Of a stretch of DNA of 64,000 bases, positions 17,913 to 26,325 are shown in pieces. The first letter of the stretch is position 1. Each line of letters opens with the position of its first letter. The notes beneath the pieces were generated by a model, which was given only the letters and a program-made list of their open reading frames with translations, ran no database searches and was not told where the DNA came from. The stretch spans positions 1-64,000 of the forward strand of contig NZ_JAGXCY010000027.1 in assembly GCF_018310695.1 (NCBI RefSeq). The letters run 5' to 3'. The stretch comes from Paenibacillus sp. Marseille-Q4541. Lineage in GTDB: Bacteria > Bacillota > Bacilli > Paenibacillales > Paenibacillaceae. Both the position numbers and the translations under genes were made by a program.

Positions 17913-19910
17913 TTGCCTAAATTTTCAGATTCCCTGTTACTTGAACATATAAACAAATGGCTTCAGCGTTATCTTCCTTATCTATTATTCCTCATCATCA
18001 TGACCCTAAAACTTAAGTTTTTTCATCATGAGCTGCATGCAAGAAATATTGATATGAGCCGGCTTGATAACGTCATTGCCATAGGCTCCTTGATGGTTGT
18101 TTCGTTCTGGGTACTATGGTTGCCCGTTCGTTTCAGAATGATGGCATTATCCTTGTTAAATCTGCTACTGACAGGAATCATCTATGCCGACCTCGTCTAT
18201 TACCGTTATTTTGGAGATTTCATTACAGTACCCGTTCTGATGCAGACAGGACAAGTAGGCTCTCTGGGGGATAGCATCCGTTCCCTTATTTATATCCGTG
18301 ATCTCTGGTTTTTTGTAGATATTGTATTATTAGCACTTATCGGCTTATTTCTGGTTGTAAGACTCATTGTTAAAAATAGAAAAAACCGAACTTCTCTGTA
18401 TTCCTCTAAGGATCGTCAAGTACAAGATCTTCCTTCCGTGCGAAACAGATTCGTGAACAGTGTGCTGGCTTTGGTTCTCGGTACCGTACTCTGCATTGGA
18501 CCCATTCAGTATTACAATAAAACCTGGGCGACAGGGATATTTGAAGGAAACTGGTGGAATATGAGTCTTTACAATGTGACAGGACTACTTGCTTTTCATG
18601 GTTATGATGTCTATCGCTACAACAAAGAACGTATGGCCAGTCAAGCTGCGGTATCTGATGAGGAACTTTCCGAAACTGCTGCGTATTTTACTGCCAAACA
18701 GGAAGAGGCAAAAGCAGCGGTTTCCGCTGAGACGTTCGGTAAGTACAAAGGAAAAAACGTGATGATTGTCCAGGTGGAAGCTTTTATGAATTTTGTAATT
18801 GGCAAAGAAATTGGCGGAGAAGAAATTACTCCTCATTTTAATCGCTTAATGAAGGATAGCCTTTATTTCAAAAATTTCTACCATCAAACAGGACAGGGAC
18901 GAACATCTGACGCTGATTTACTCACCAACATTTCACTGTACCCGCTGCCAACAGGCTCCGTATTTGTTCGCTATCCAGATCATGCATATGATTCCCTCCC
19001 TTCGATTCTTGGGAACGAGGGCTATTATACATCTGCTTTTCATGCGTATGAGAGCAGCTTCTGGAACCGATATGCCATGTACAACAACATGGGATACGAC
19101 GAATTTATAAACCGAAATAATTACATCATGGATGAACCCGTCGGTTGGTCGCTCGGTGACAAGTCGTTCTTCAAACAATCAGTCGATTATCTTACTGAGG
19201 AGAACACAACAACTAAAAAATCGCCCTTTTATTCCTTTATGATCACACTTACAAGTCACCATCCCTATGTCCTGCCAGACTCCTTACAAGAGCTTGATAC
19301 TGGACCACTTACTAGCACGATGATGGGAGATTACTTGCAGTCTATCCATTATGCAGATGCTGCTCTGGGGGAACTCGTAGAACGGTTAGAAAAAGAAGGT
19401 CTCTGGGAGGAAACGCTGTTTCTTGTATATGGGGATCACGACAGTTCTATCAAGGAAAAAGCAGACTATGAAGCGTTTCTCGGTAGATCGATCAGCGATC
19501 TAGAAATGCATCAAATCATGAATCAGGTCCCGTTGCTCCTGCATCTTCCGGACGATGATAAAGCCGGAGTATATCTGGAACCGGCAGGACAAATCGATAT
19601 TACACCTACAGTACTACATCTGCTCGGTATCTCTACTGATCAACGTTATCTCATGGGATCTGATTTGCTGAATACTAAGAAACGAATGACCGTACTTCGT
19701 ACCGGTGCTTTCGCCAAAAGCGATCTGGTATACATTCCATCTGAAGACCATTTGTTTGAAAATGGAACTTGTTATGACACATCGACTGGTGACAAAACCG
19801 ATATAAATGCATGCAAGGAATCCTACGAAAAAAGCGAAATGGAATTGTCCATTTCTGACAAACTTATTACGTACAATTTGATCAATAAACTTCGCTCAAC
19901 AAAGCCGTAA
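17913..19910 (+). CDS. LTA synthase family protein (membrane sulfatase-fold enzyme)
   Basis: A polytopic membrane protein with an outward-facing sulfatase-like domain, as in lipoteichoic acid synthase LtaS, which polymerises glycerol phosphate from phosphatidylglycerol. Five hydrophobic segments lie in the first 200 residues. The domain then shows the metal-ligand Glu in VIVQVEAF (about 289), the catalytic Thr in GQGRTSDADLLTN (about 331) and a metal site in YGDHDSSI. TTG 17913 was chosen since GGAGGAG is six bases before it; the ATG fifteen bases upstream (17898) has no ribosome site. Whether it is the main synthase, a primase (YvgJ-like) or a stress form (YfnI/YqgS-like) cannot be decided here. 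Confidence 0.88.
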   Translation: MPKFSDSLLLEHINKWLQRYLPYLLFLIIMTLKLKFFHHELHARNIDMSRLDNVIAIGSLMVVSFWVLWLPVRFRMMALSLLNLLLTGIIYADLVYYRYFGDFITVPVLMQTGQVGSLGDSIRSLIYIRDLWFFVDIVLLALIGLFLVVRLIVKNRKNRTSLYSSKDRQVQDLPSVRNRFVNSVLALVLGTVLCIGPIQYYNKTWATGIFEGNWWNMSLYNVTGLLAFHGYDVYRYNKERMASQAAVSDEELSETAAYFTAKQEEAKAAVSAETFGKYKGKNVMIVQVEAFMNFVIGKEIGGEEITPHFNRLMKDSLYFKNFYHQTGQGRTSDADLLTNISLYPLPTGSVFVRYPDHAYDSLPSILGNEGYYTSAFHAYESSFWNRYAMYNNMGYDEFINRNNYIMDEPVGWSLGDKSFFKQSVDYLTEENTTTKKSPFYSFMITLTSHHPYVLPDSLQELDTGPLTSTMMGDYLQSIHYADAALGELVERLEKEGLWEETLFLVYGDHDSSIKEKADYEAFLGRSISDLEMHQIMNQVPLLLHLPDDDKAGVYLEPAGQIDITPTVLHLLGISTDQRYLMGSDLLNTKKRMTVLRTGAFAKSDLVYIPSEDHLFENGTCYDTSTGDKTDINACKESYEKSEMELSISDKLITYNLINKLRSTKP

Positions 19911-20000
19911 TACAACTTGTAACAACACATGTTAGTTTAACTACTTTCATGTTTGCAGATCGTTTACTTTAGCTATCGTGCAACATTCTTTAGCTTAGCT

Positions 20001-20040
20001 GGGCTGTCTTCACTGCACGTACATATTGCGAAGACAGCCC
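20001..20040. other. Inverted repeat between convergent genes
   Basis: GGGCTGTCTTC and GAAGACAGCCC are perfect eleven-base arms 18 bases apart. They lie between the ends of the LTA-synthase-like gene (plus) and the O-methyltransferase gene (minus), so they probably end transcription, though no strong T-run follows on either strand. Confidence 0.6.
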
Positions 20041-20063
20041 CTCTTGCTATAGAGAGTATCATT

Positions 20064-20735
20064 TTAGTTAACGATACCAAGGACAAAGCCATCGTACCCT
20101 TTCACACCGACCGTTTGCACTACAGTAGCAGATATCCGTGATTTTTTAGACATCAGCTCCAAAAACGTTCTCACCCCAATGACACGAGGATCTGCTTCAT
20201 GCTCATCTATGACCTTACCTTCACGAATGACATTATCACCGATAATTACCGTTCCTGGATGTGCAAATTCAAGGGCCCACTCTAAATAGTGTGGGTTATT
20301 TGGTTTGTCGGCATCGATAAAAATAAAATCAAAGGATGACACGCCTTCTTTTTTCATCGCATCCAGTTGATCCAGGGCATCTCCTACTCGAACTTCAATT
20401 CGCTCCTCCAATTGCGCCACTCTAATATTCTGCCGGGCTACTTCCGCATGATGCGGGTCAAGCTCAAGGGTAACCACCTTACCTTCTTGAGGAAGTGCTC
20501 TTGCCATCCAGATTGTACTGTATGCACCTAGCGTTCCAATCTCCAGTATTCGCGCTGCTCCCTTCATTTGGATAAGCAGTTGCAGCAGTTTCCCTTGGCT
20601 AGGAGAAACATCGATAGCCGGAAGTCCCGCCTGCTGATTATTAGAAAGCACTGCCTCAAGCACCTCATCGTGTGGAATCAAAAGCTCCTCAGTATAACGG
20701 TCTACCTGTTCCCATGTGTTCTGTTGTTCTTTCAT
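20064..20735 (-). CDS. O-methyltransferase, class I SAM-dependent (second copy of the family)
   Basis: A 223-residue enzyme of the same family as the gene at 15708. It shows LEIGTLGAYSTIWMARALP (motif I), VTLELDPHHAEVARQN, FDFIFIDADKPNNPHYLEW (metal-binding acidic motif) and VIIGDNVIREG. ATG 20735 was chosen because GAGGAG lies eleven bases upstream; the longer frame at 20759 reads through that site. It is divergent from a LysR regulator about 130 bases away, which is a common arrangement for a regulator and its target. The methyl acceptor is unknown. Confidence 0.88.
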   Translation of the reverse strand: MKEQQNTWEQVDRYTEELLIPHDEVLEAVLSNNQQAGLPAIDVSPSQGKLLQLLIQMKGAARILEIGTLGAYSTIWMARALPQEGKVVTLELDPHHAEVARQNIRVAQLEERIEVRVGDALDQLDAMKKEGVSSFDFIFIDADKPNNPHYLEWALEFAHPGTVIIGDNVIREGKVIDEHEADPRVIGVRTFLELMSKKSRISATVVQTVGVKGYDGFVLGIVN

Positions 20736-20865
20736 CTTGATCACTTCTCCTCTATTCATTTGTTCTTTCGTTATTATTGTATTGCGTTTAAAATGATAAA
20801 AATAATATATCTTTATTAAGTATTCATAACTTAAATTTATGATTTATAGAAAGAGAGGTTCACCT

Positions 20866-21765
20866 GTGAATTTACATGCCTTACGTCTATTTCATGTCGT
20901 TGCTACTACAGGCAGTGTGACCCGCGCTGCAAGTGTATTACATATCAGCCAACCTGCAATTACGGCACAGATCAAGAAATTTGAACAAGAGTTAACTTTC
21001 CCTTTATTAAAACCAGAAGGAAGAGGAATTACTTTAACCGAAGCAGGCGAGCAACTCGCCGTTCTCGCCAAGAGATTATTTGCAGTAGAACATCAGATTG
21101 AACAATTTACGGAGGAGTTTCGAGAAGGAAGGATAGGAAGTATTCGGCTTGCAGCCACTTATTTACCGGCTAATTTTTTGATTCCCACCTGGACTGCAAA
21201 GTTCAAACAGCAATATGATCAAGTAGAACTTACCATCAATACAACCAATTCCGCAGATGCCTTACGTCAACTCATTAATATAGAAGCAGATATTGCGATC
21301 TACGGAGGAATTACTGAGGAACATCCAGATACGATTCACACTGAGATCTTATTTCAGGATGAATTATGGTTTGTAGTAGCGCCTCATCATCCCTTTGCTA
21401 ATCAGCACGTCTCACTGCAGGAGATGATGAAAGTACCTTTTGTGATGCGTGAAGAAGGAAGTTCAACTAGAGAGAGGCTGTTATCGCTCTGTAGGACGTA
21501 CAATATGCCTGGCCCCAAGATCTCATTGCAATTTAACGGACTACATGAGGCAACTACCGCCGTAATATCTGGCTATGGGGCCAATTTCGTATCTTCTCTT
21601 GTTGTACGTGAACACGTCCAGCGCAAAGAATTATGCCGTGTATATGTGGAGGGAATCCATCTTACCAATACGATAGCGGTGTGTACTCGTAAAGACGAAC
21701 CACTCCCTCCAACTGCAAGACATTTTCTTCAGATGATTCGAGAAACACCCCATAAGAAGGCTTAA
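20866..21765 (+). CDS. LysR-family transcriptional regulator
   Basis: A 299-residue LysR regulator. The N-terminal winged helix is clear (NLHALRLFHVVATTGSVTRAASVLHISQPAITAQIKKFE as separate helices, residues 1-60), and the effector domain follows from about 90 (SIRLAATYLPANFLIPTW, ELWFVVAPHHPFANQ). GTG 20866 was preferred over ATG 20839: AGAGAGG lies seven bases before it and it gives the usual LysR opening. It is divergent from the O-methyltransferase gene, its most likely target. The effector is unknown. Confidence 0.9.
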   Translation: MNLHALRLFHVVATTGSVTRAASVLHISQPAITAQIKKFEQELTFPLLKPEGRGITLTEAGEQLAVLAKRLFAVEHQIEQFTEEFREGRIGSIRLAATYLPANFLIPTWTAKFKQQYDQVELTINTTNSADALRQLINIEADIAIYGGITEEHPDTIHTEILFQDELWFVVAPHHPFANQHVSLQEMMKVPFVMREEGSSTRERLLSLCRTYNMPGPKISLQFNGLHEATTAVISGYGANFVSSLVVREHVQRKELCRVYVEGIHLTNTIAVCTRKDEPLPPTARHFLQMIRETPHKKA

Positions 21766-21775
21766 AATAACAACA

Positions 21776-21808
21776 AAAAACCTGTCCGCATCAAATGCGA
21801 ACAGGTTT
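21776..21808. terminator. Terminator between LysR gene and small-protein gene
   Basis: AACCTGT-CGCAT pairs with ATGCG-ACAGGTT across a three-base loop, with A-runs before and TTT after. It can serve both convergent genes. Confidence 0.85.
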
Positions 21809-21849
21809 CATGGTTGTGCAGGCTGATAAGGTCTTTGCTCACTGAATAT

Positions 21850-22116
21850 TTACTTTTGGCTCACATTCAGTGAAGCAAGTCGTTCTTTCTCTTCCGAGAG
21901 AATTTCCTCTGCAAATTCTACACCACCAAATGTGGTTTGCTGCTGAGCGGCCATGACAGCATTCTCGGCGTGAATCAATCGATTCTGAGCCTGCTGGACC
22001 AGCTCAGCTGTGGGCTGAGATACCGCTTGTGTTACCGCGTGATGCAGCTTCTTGACGGAACTGGAAGCCTGTGCAACCAACGTAGAAGATTGCAGACTGG
22101 AATGATCGTGCTTCAT
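21850..22116 (-). CDS. Small helical protein of unknown function
   Basis: An 88-residue protein that I do not recognise. It is rich in Ala, Gln, Ser and Val with heptad-like spacing (VKKLHHAVTQAVSQPTAELV, RLIHAENAVMAAQQQ), so it is probably a helical hairpin, ending EEILSEEKERLASLNVSQK. No membrane span or signal is present. ATG 22116 has AAGGAGA twelve bases upstream; GTG 22128 abuts that site and is less likely. It is the first of four small minus-strand genes that read like stand-alone housekeeping genes. Confidence 0.7.
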   Translation of the reverse strand: MKHDHSSLQSSTLVAQASSSVKKLHHAVTQAVSQPTAELVQQAQNRLIHAENAVMAAQQQTTFGGVEFAEEILSEEKERLASLNVSQK

Positions 22117-22196
22117 TTTCGAAACCACTCTCCTTCTCTCAAAATCCTGCTACATCGTTAGCATGGTTTGAAATCAGGAACGTTATGCAATCGCCA

Positions 22197-22421
22197 TTAT
22201 TTTTTTATGAACGGAGCCACTTTTACAAGCACTTCCTCCTCAGTAGGAGCACTGATATACCGACCGTTAATAAAAACAAAAGCACGCTTGCCGCACGGAC
22301 CACAGTATGACTTACAGCCGATTTTAATGTCAGCGTCTGGAGCCATCTGCTGAAGTTTAGCAACCATTGATTTTAATTTGACATGTTTACATTTTTCACA
22401 TACTCGAATATCGTTAGCCAT
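22197..22421 (-). CDS. DUF1450 (YuzB-like) small cysteine protein
   Basis: A 74-residue protein with two cysteine clusters: VCEKCKHVK near the N-terminus and CKSYCGPCGKRAFVFINGRY in the middle. The latter matches the DUF1450/YuzB pattern, a thioredoxin-fold group possibly binding an iron-sulfur cluster. No enzyme activity is known. It lies 27 bases downstream of the HesB-like gene, so the two are probably co-transcribed, and both point to iron-sulfur or thiol chemistry. Confidence 0.75.
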   Translation of the reverse strand: MANDIRVCEKCKHVKLKSMVAKLQQMAPDADIKIGCKSYCGPCGKRAFVFINGRYISAPTEEEVLVKVAPFIKK

Positions 22422-22448
22422 CTATTCCCCTTCTTCTATCACCAAGGC

Positions 22449-22751
22449 TTAGTGATGAATATTGTTTCCTTGTGAAGGGTTTGTAATTACAAATCCTTCT
22501 TTTGGAAAGTAAAGGTAGTCCACTTTAATGCCGTCCAGCATCGGTTTTCCTTTTTCAAGCAAAACATCAATTTCTTTATCTGTGGAAACCAATTCATCAT
22601 TTTCTTTTTGTGTATCAAAATCAATGCCATAATGCACATGATCCCCATGATCCAGCGTGATCAGAACGCGTACAAGTTTACCCTCATTCTCTGGTAAGCC
22701 CAGTTCACGTTTTAATACTTTAGCTGCATTGCGAGTAATCTTTGCTTTCAT
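22449..22751 (-). CDS. HesB/IscA-like protein, YneR type
   Basis: A 100-residue protein with the HesB-like fold signature (MKAKITRNAAKVLKRELG, VRVLITLDHGDHVHYGIDFD, VDYLYFPKEGFVITNPSQG). It lacks the three conserved cysteines of true IscA scaffolds, as does B. subtilis YneR, so a direct iron-sulfur carrier role is doubtful. It probably forms an operon with the DUF1450 gene that follows. Confidence 0.75.
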   Translation of the reverse strand: MKAKITRNAAKVLKRELGLPENEGKLVRVLITLDHGDHVHYGIDFDTQKENDELVSTDKEIDVLLEKGKPMLDGIKVDYLYFPKEGFVITNPSQGNNIHH

Positions 22752-22885
22752 GTATATTCATCTCCTAGAATCTATAAATAGTGATCAAGTGCTTCAGGCG
22801 TGTATTATAAAATAAGCCTGTCCATTGACAATACATTATATTTTAATCAAGAATAGCTCAAATCGCAAGGAATAACCTGTCACTT

Positions 22886-23149
22886 TTATCGCTTACTACG
22901 ATCACCGGAAGCAACGAGGGAATATTTACGCTCTGCTCTTGTAACAAACCAGTTCATTAGCAACATCGTCACCCCGATATCATCAATGGGCATGAAAGGT
23001 AAAACGTCCGGCAGAACCCAGTACAGAAAAGCAGGAACTAAAAATAACATTTTATCTAACATCGACACCTCAGAAGAAGTGAGCAATGCGGGCAACCGTC
23101 TGAAAATATGTGACCATCTGTTTAACGAAAACAGCTTCCTCCATTTCAT
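22886..23149 (-). CDS. DUF1232 (YkvA-like) small membrane protein
   Basis: An 87-residue protein with the DUF1232 signature: FLVPAFLYWVLPDVLPFMPIDDIGVTMLL (in parts, about 32-60), one or two membrane segments around the conserved DxxPxxPxDD motif, and a basic C-terminus. AAGGAG lies nine bases before the ATG. Its function in the membrane is unknown. It lies between the M14 peptidase and small Fe-S-type genes on the same strand, with separate spacing. Confidence 0.8.
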   Translation of the reverse strand: MKWRKLFSLNRWSHIFRRLPALLTSSEVSMLDKMLFLVPAFLYWVLPDVLPFMPIDDIGVTMLLMNWFVTRAERKYSLVASGDRSKR

Positions 23150-23251
23150 TTACATCTACTCCTTCCCAAAGTTCAGAATATCTATATCATACCACAATGC
23201 GGGCATATGGAGGGTATGTATCATTTCCCTCCGGGCCGCCACATCAACATC

Positions 23252-24145
23252 TTAATGCTGGATTGTTCTTGCCAGCTTCATCGCAGTCACCATAATTTGT
23301 TCCACTTCCAAAGCAATAGAATCATATTGAGAAACGGGGAGGGGATTCACACCCATTCCGGTTTCCACCGTAAATCCGGGTTTTCCGAACTCCTGAATAA
23401 ACCAATCTTTATAACCTGCGTCACTCCCGCTTAATCGTACGGATCTGTATCCTGCCGCTAACGCGAGTTGTGTTGCCCAATTCTCACTGCATGGAGGCTC
23501 GGCATTACGATAATTCCAATATATCTCCTGACCCTGACTATGAAGGGCTATGACGGCATCAAACTGTCTTTCTGTGGTCCAATTAGCCAAAGCTAAGGAT
23601 TCTGGCTCTGACAAAGGATACTCTCCACCGTAATCTCTACTTCCCGGACCTGTTCTCTCTCTCCGGTTCATTTCTTCCTGCCAGAAGGCTGGAAACTGAT
23701 CGTTTAAATCAACACCGCGAATATTCGCTTTCCAGCCAGAAAAATCTGGATTGCCTGCATTCATCTCCCGCAGGTCCTTCGACAGAGAATCATTATCCAG
23801 AGTTCCATTCAGAACAAGTTCAATCCCATCTGGGTTAAGCATAGGTAATACCCACAATGTAATTTCTTCGAACCATTTTTCAGGATCACGATCATAGAAT
23901 TCCGCTCTCTCATTCAGTGCCTTAATATAATTTTTCACAAATTGCATCAGACACGGGACATTCAGCCATTCATTTGCGTGCATTCCGGCATTCACATGAA
24001 GATGAACATTTCCTCTTCCGATGGCTACATAGGGAATATCTTTCCCCAATACGCTCTTACCGATCACACCGCGCTTTATCCTTGGATCAATTGAGTATAT
24101 TTCATCCAGATCTTTCAAAAGCTCCTGATATCCATACCGCTTCAT
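23252..24145 (-). CDS. M14-family zinc carboxypeptidase (gamma-D-glutamyl-meso-diaminopimelate peptidase type)
   Basis: A 297-residue M14 peptidase without signal peptide. The zinc ligands are seen as H56-x-x-E59 (MHANEW) and H202 (ALHSQGQ), and the catalytic Glu261 in FTVETGMG. It belongs to the group of Bacillus endopeptidase I-like enzymes that cut the gamma-D-Glu-diaminopimelate bond of peptidoglycan peptides. Absence of a signal and of LysM domains suggests cytosolic recycling of muropeptides or a spore role. Its next upstream gene is glutamate racemase, which makes the D-Glu of the same peptide. Confidence 0.88.
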   Translation of the reverse strand: MKRYGYQELLKDLDEIYSIDPRIKRGVIGKSVLGKDIPYVAIGRGNVHLHVNAGMHANEWLNVPCLMQFVKNYIKALNERAEFYDRDPEKWFEEITLWVLPMLNPDGIELVLNGTLDNDSLSKDLREMNAGNPDFSGWKANIRGVDLNDQFPAFWQEEMNRRERTGPGSRDYGGEYPLSEPESLALANWTTERQFDAVIALHSQGQEIYWNYRNAEPPCSENWATQLALAAGYRSVRLSGSDAGYKDWFIQEFGKPGFTVETGMGVNPLPVSQYDSIALEVEQIMVTAMKLARTIQH

Positions 24146-24247
24146 CCCTATCCCTCCTATGAAGAAAAACGAAAACGTATGTTATCGCAGTATATGCAAG
24201 TGGTATTGTCCACCGTGATACACACCTAGGAAAAGCCTGGACCAAAT

Positions 24248-24283
24248 AAAAAAACAACCTGATTTTCAGGCTGTTTTTTTATA
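24248..24283 (-). terminator. Terminator after glutamate racemase gene
   Basis: AAAACA-CCTG pairs with CAGG-TGTTTT across a four-base loop. The flanks are A-rich on the left and T-rich on the right, giving a T-run on the minus strand. Confidence 0.8.
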
Positions 24284-24302
24284 CGTATGGAATACAGATA
24301 AG

Positions 24303-25112
24303 TTACAGCAATTTGGAAACTTGCCATACGACAGGTGTATTCTTGATTTGTTCTCCGAGCCAGGAACGAGCGATACTTTGAAACATCTCCGGATCTCCGC
24401 TACAGAAAAACTGATGCACTGGAGCATCCTCTAAAGTGGCAAGCTTGCGTTTATCATATAAAATAGTGCTCGTTTCCCGCGCGGTTTCATCTGCTGAACT
24501 AATCAGCTTCACACGTGGACCCATGACCTCTTTGATACAATCTGTCAAAAATGGATAATGGGTACATCCCAAAATCAGTGTATCTATAGGGAGAGCCTTC
24601 ATTTCTGCAAGTGAAGCTTCTACCGTTTTTTTCGCATGTTCAGAACTAAAATCCCCTTGTTCTACCAGTGGAACCAAAGTAGGACAGGCCATACTTTCCA
24701 CATGAACATAAGGAGACAATTGCTTCAGTGCTTCTGTATAAGCACCGCTATTAATCGTACCGATGGTGCCAATCACACCGATGTTGGCTGTTTTCGTAGC
24801 ACTTATCGCAGCACGTGCCCCAGGATGAATGACACCGATAACTGGGATATCTACTTTTTTGGTAATATGATCAAGTGCTGCTGCCGTAGCCGTATTACAG
24901 GCAATAACAATAACTTTAGGGTCAAACTGGATCAAAAAATCGACAATTTGTTCTGTAAAAAGTTTCACTTCTTCGGACGAACGGGGTCCGTATGGTGTAC
25001 GGGCAGTATCTCCAAAATAAATTACTTTCTCCCGGGGAAGTTGACGCATAACCTCTTTGGCAACGGTCAGTCCTCCAACACCAGAGTCTAATATAGCAAT
25101 AGCTTGTTGCAC
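24303..25112 (-). CDS. racE: Glutamate racemase
   Basis: Interconverts L- and D-glutamate for peptidoglycan. The 269-residue protein shows ILDSGVGGLTV (Asp9, Ser10), the first catalytic cysteine in IACNTATAAA (Cys72) and the second in LGCTHYPFL (Cys183). GTG 25112 was chosen because AAGGAAG lies eight bases upstream and it yields the usual opening MQQAIAILDSG; the longer ATG frame at 25154 adds 14 unlikely residues. The gene has its own terminator. Confidence 0.95.
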   Translation of the reverse strand: MQQAIAILDSGVGGLTVAKEVMRQLPREKVIYFGDTARTPYGPRSSEEVKLFTEQIVDFLIQFDPKVIVIACNTATAAALDHITKKVDIPVIGVIHPGARAAISATKTANIGVIGTIGTINSGAYTEALKQLSPYVHVESMACPTLVPLVEQGDFSSEHAKKTVEASLAEMKALPIDTLILGCTHYPFLTDCIKEVMGPRVKLISSADETARETSTILYDKRKLATLEDAPVHQFFCSGDPEMFQSIARSWLGEQIKNTPVVWQVSKLL

Positions 25113-25233
25113 GAACACACCGCTTCCTTCTTCAATGATTTCCATTCTTTTCACCCTTACCCTATGAAACTTTCGGCAAAAAGGTACCTACATCTTACCC
25201 GATTTCAGACAAGCCTTCAACAATTCCGCACCA

Positions 25234-25294
25234 CAAAAAGGCCTTACTCCACCTGCTGCCCGGGCGGCGTAGGTGAAAAGCACAGACCTTTTTG
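25234..25294 (-). terminator. Long terminator hairpin after YtxH/DUF948 gene pair
   Basis: A GC-rich inner stem (CACCT-CNGCC with GGC-GAGGTG-like arms, 25249-25275) is nested in outer arms CAAAAAGG and CCTTTTTG. The T5 lies on the minus strand after the stem. It is unusually large for a simple terminator. Confidence 0.6.
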
Positions 25295-25388
25295 ACGATT
25301 GACTGCTGTATCCATCGATCCTTACGGAAGATGAAAAAGATGAAAAAGAAACATGTGGTTCACACAAGGAAGCTGCTCTTACTTCAGA

Positions 25389-25745
25389 TTACTTGATCTC
25401 ATTGATCTCTTTAATCTCAGCAAGTATGGAACTCTCCACATCTGCCTCTTCTTCGGAGTCGCTGATGGAAGAAACGGTGACGAATACCGGCTTTGTTTTG
25501 CCGATCGCACGAAATTCTTGAATGATTCCTTCCGTTGTTTCAACAACTTTAGCTGTGATCTGTGAGCCTTGGTCCGTAATTTTCGCAGCTATATCCTGAC
25601 CTTTCTCCGTTACCAGTTTCGCATTATCAGTAATATCCTGACGCAGCTCTAATCCTGATTTAGGTGCAAATAACAGGGCAGTAATAGAACCTGCGATGCT
25701 TCCAATTAGTGTTCCCCACAGTAATCCTTTGCTCTTGTCATTCAT
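25389..25745 (-). CDS. YtxH-domain membrane-associated stress protein
   Basis: A 118-residue protein with the glycine-rich YtxH segment GLLWGTLIGSIAGSITALLFAPKSG (in parts, about 6-30), one membrane helix, then a helical, charged region (DNAKLVTEKGQDIAAKITDQ). B. subtilis YtxH is a general stress protein. ATG 25745 was chosen since AAGGAG lies ten bases upstream. It starts seven bases after the DUF948 gene, repeating the ytxG-ytxH order of B. subtilis. Confidence 0.85.
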   Translation of the reverse strand: MNDKSKGLLWGTLIGSIAGSITALLFAPKSGLELRQDITDNAKLVTEKGQDIAAKITDQGSQITAKVVETTEGIIQEFRAIGKTKPVFVTVSSISDSEEEADVESSILAEIKEINEIK

Positions 25746-25752
25746 GTCAAGC

Positions 25753-26214
25753 TCACTCCTTCTCATTCGGGTCCGATTCGCCGGAAGCCTTGGAGAAACG
25801 ATGCCAGGAGGACCATACGGTCAGCGCGGCATCGATTGTACGGAACAATGGACCCATGCGCTGCTCATTCTCTTCATGCGCATGTTGTACATGTTGCTCT
25901 ACGGAATGGGATAGGGTAGCACTAATGTTCTCTACCTGCTTCGTCGTTGTCCTGAGTACGGTACCGGCTGCTTCGATGGAATCCAAAAAAGGAGCCGACT
26001 TCTGAATATGCTGCTGAAGATCCAAAACTACATCATCGGTTCTTTGAAGCAGCTGTATTGCATCCTCTGTCAGAAGACGGGTCCTTTCTTCCATCAATCC
26101 CATGCTACCCTGAAACTGTTTAATCATTCCTCGCAGATTCAGCAGCACCACAATCATTACAGCGGAGAGGATAACAAAAGCTCCCGCGGCAACGGTAACA
26201 CTCCATGCTATCAT
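25753..26214 (-). CDS. DUF948 (YtxG-like) membrane protein
   Basis: A 153-residue protein with one N-terminal membrane helix (about 5-27) followed by a coiled-coil-like region (LRGMIKQFQGSMGLMEERTRLLTEDAIQLLQRTDDVV in parts), typical for DUF948. In B. subtilis the neighbouring pair YtxG/YtxH is a SigB/SigH-linked stress operon. No SigB promoter could be assigned here. Confidence 0.82.
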   Translation of the reverse strand: MIAWSVTVAAGAFVILSAVMIVVLLNLRGMIKQFQGSMGLMEERTRLLTEDAIQLLQRTDDVVLDLQQHIQKSAPFLDSIEAAGTVLRTTTKQVENISATLSHSVEQHVQHAHEENEQRMGPLFRTIDAALTVWSSWHRFSKASGESDPNEKE

Positions 26215-26325
26215 GTTCCTTCCCCCTGCTATCCGGGCGAACGCCCATCTTTTGTTACCGCATTATAAGCAGGAGGAGCTTGACTTGACACTCTTTACGC
26301 TAAAATATTTACAAAAAAAAAACGA

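Noticed and set aside
20001..20040. Insertion-sequence end from the eleven-base inverted repeat
   Set aside because: No transposase or flanking target duplication; position between convergent genes fits transcription ends better.
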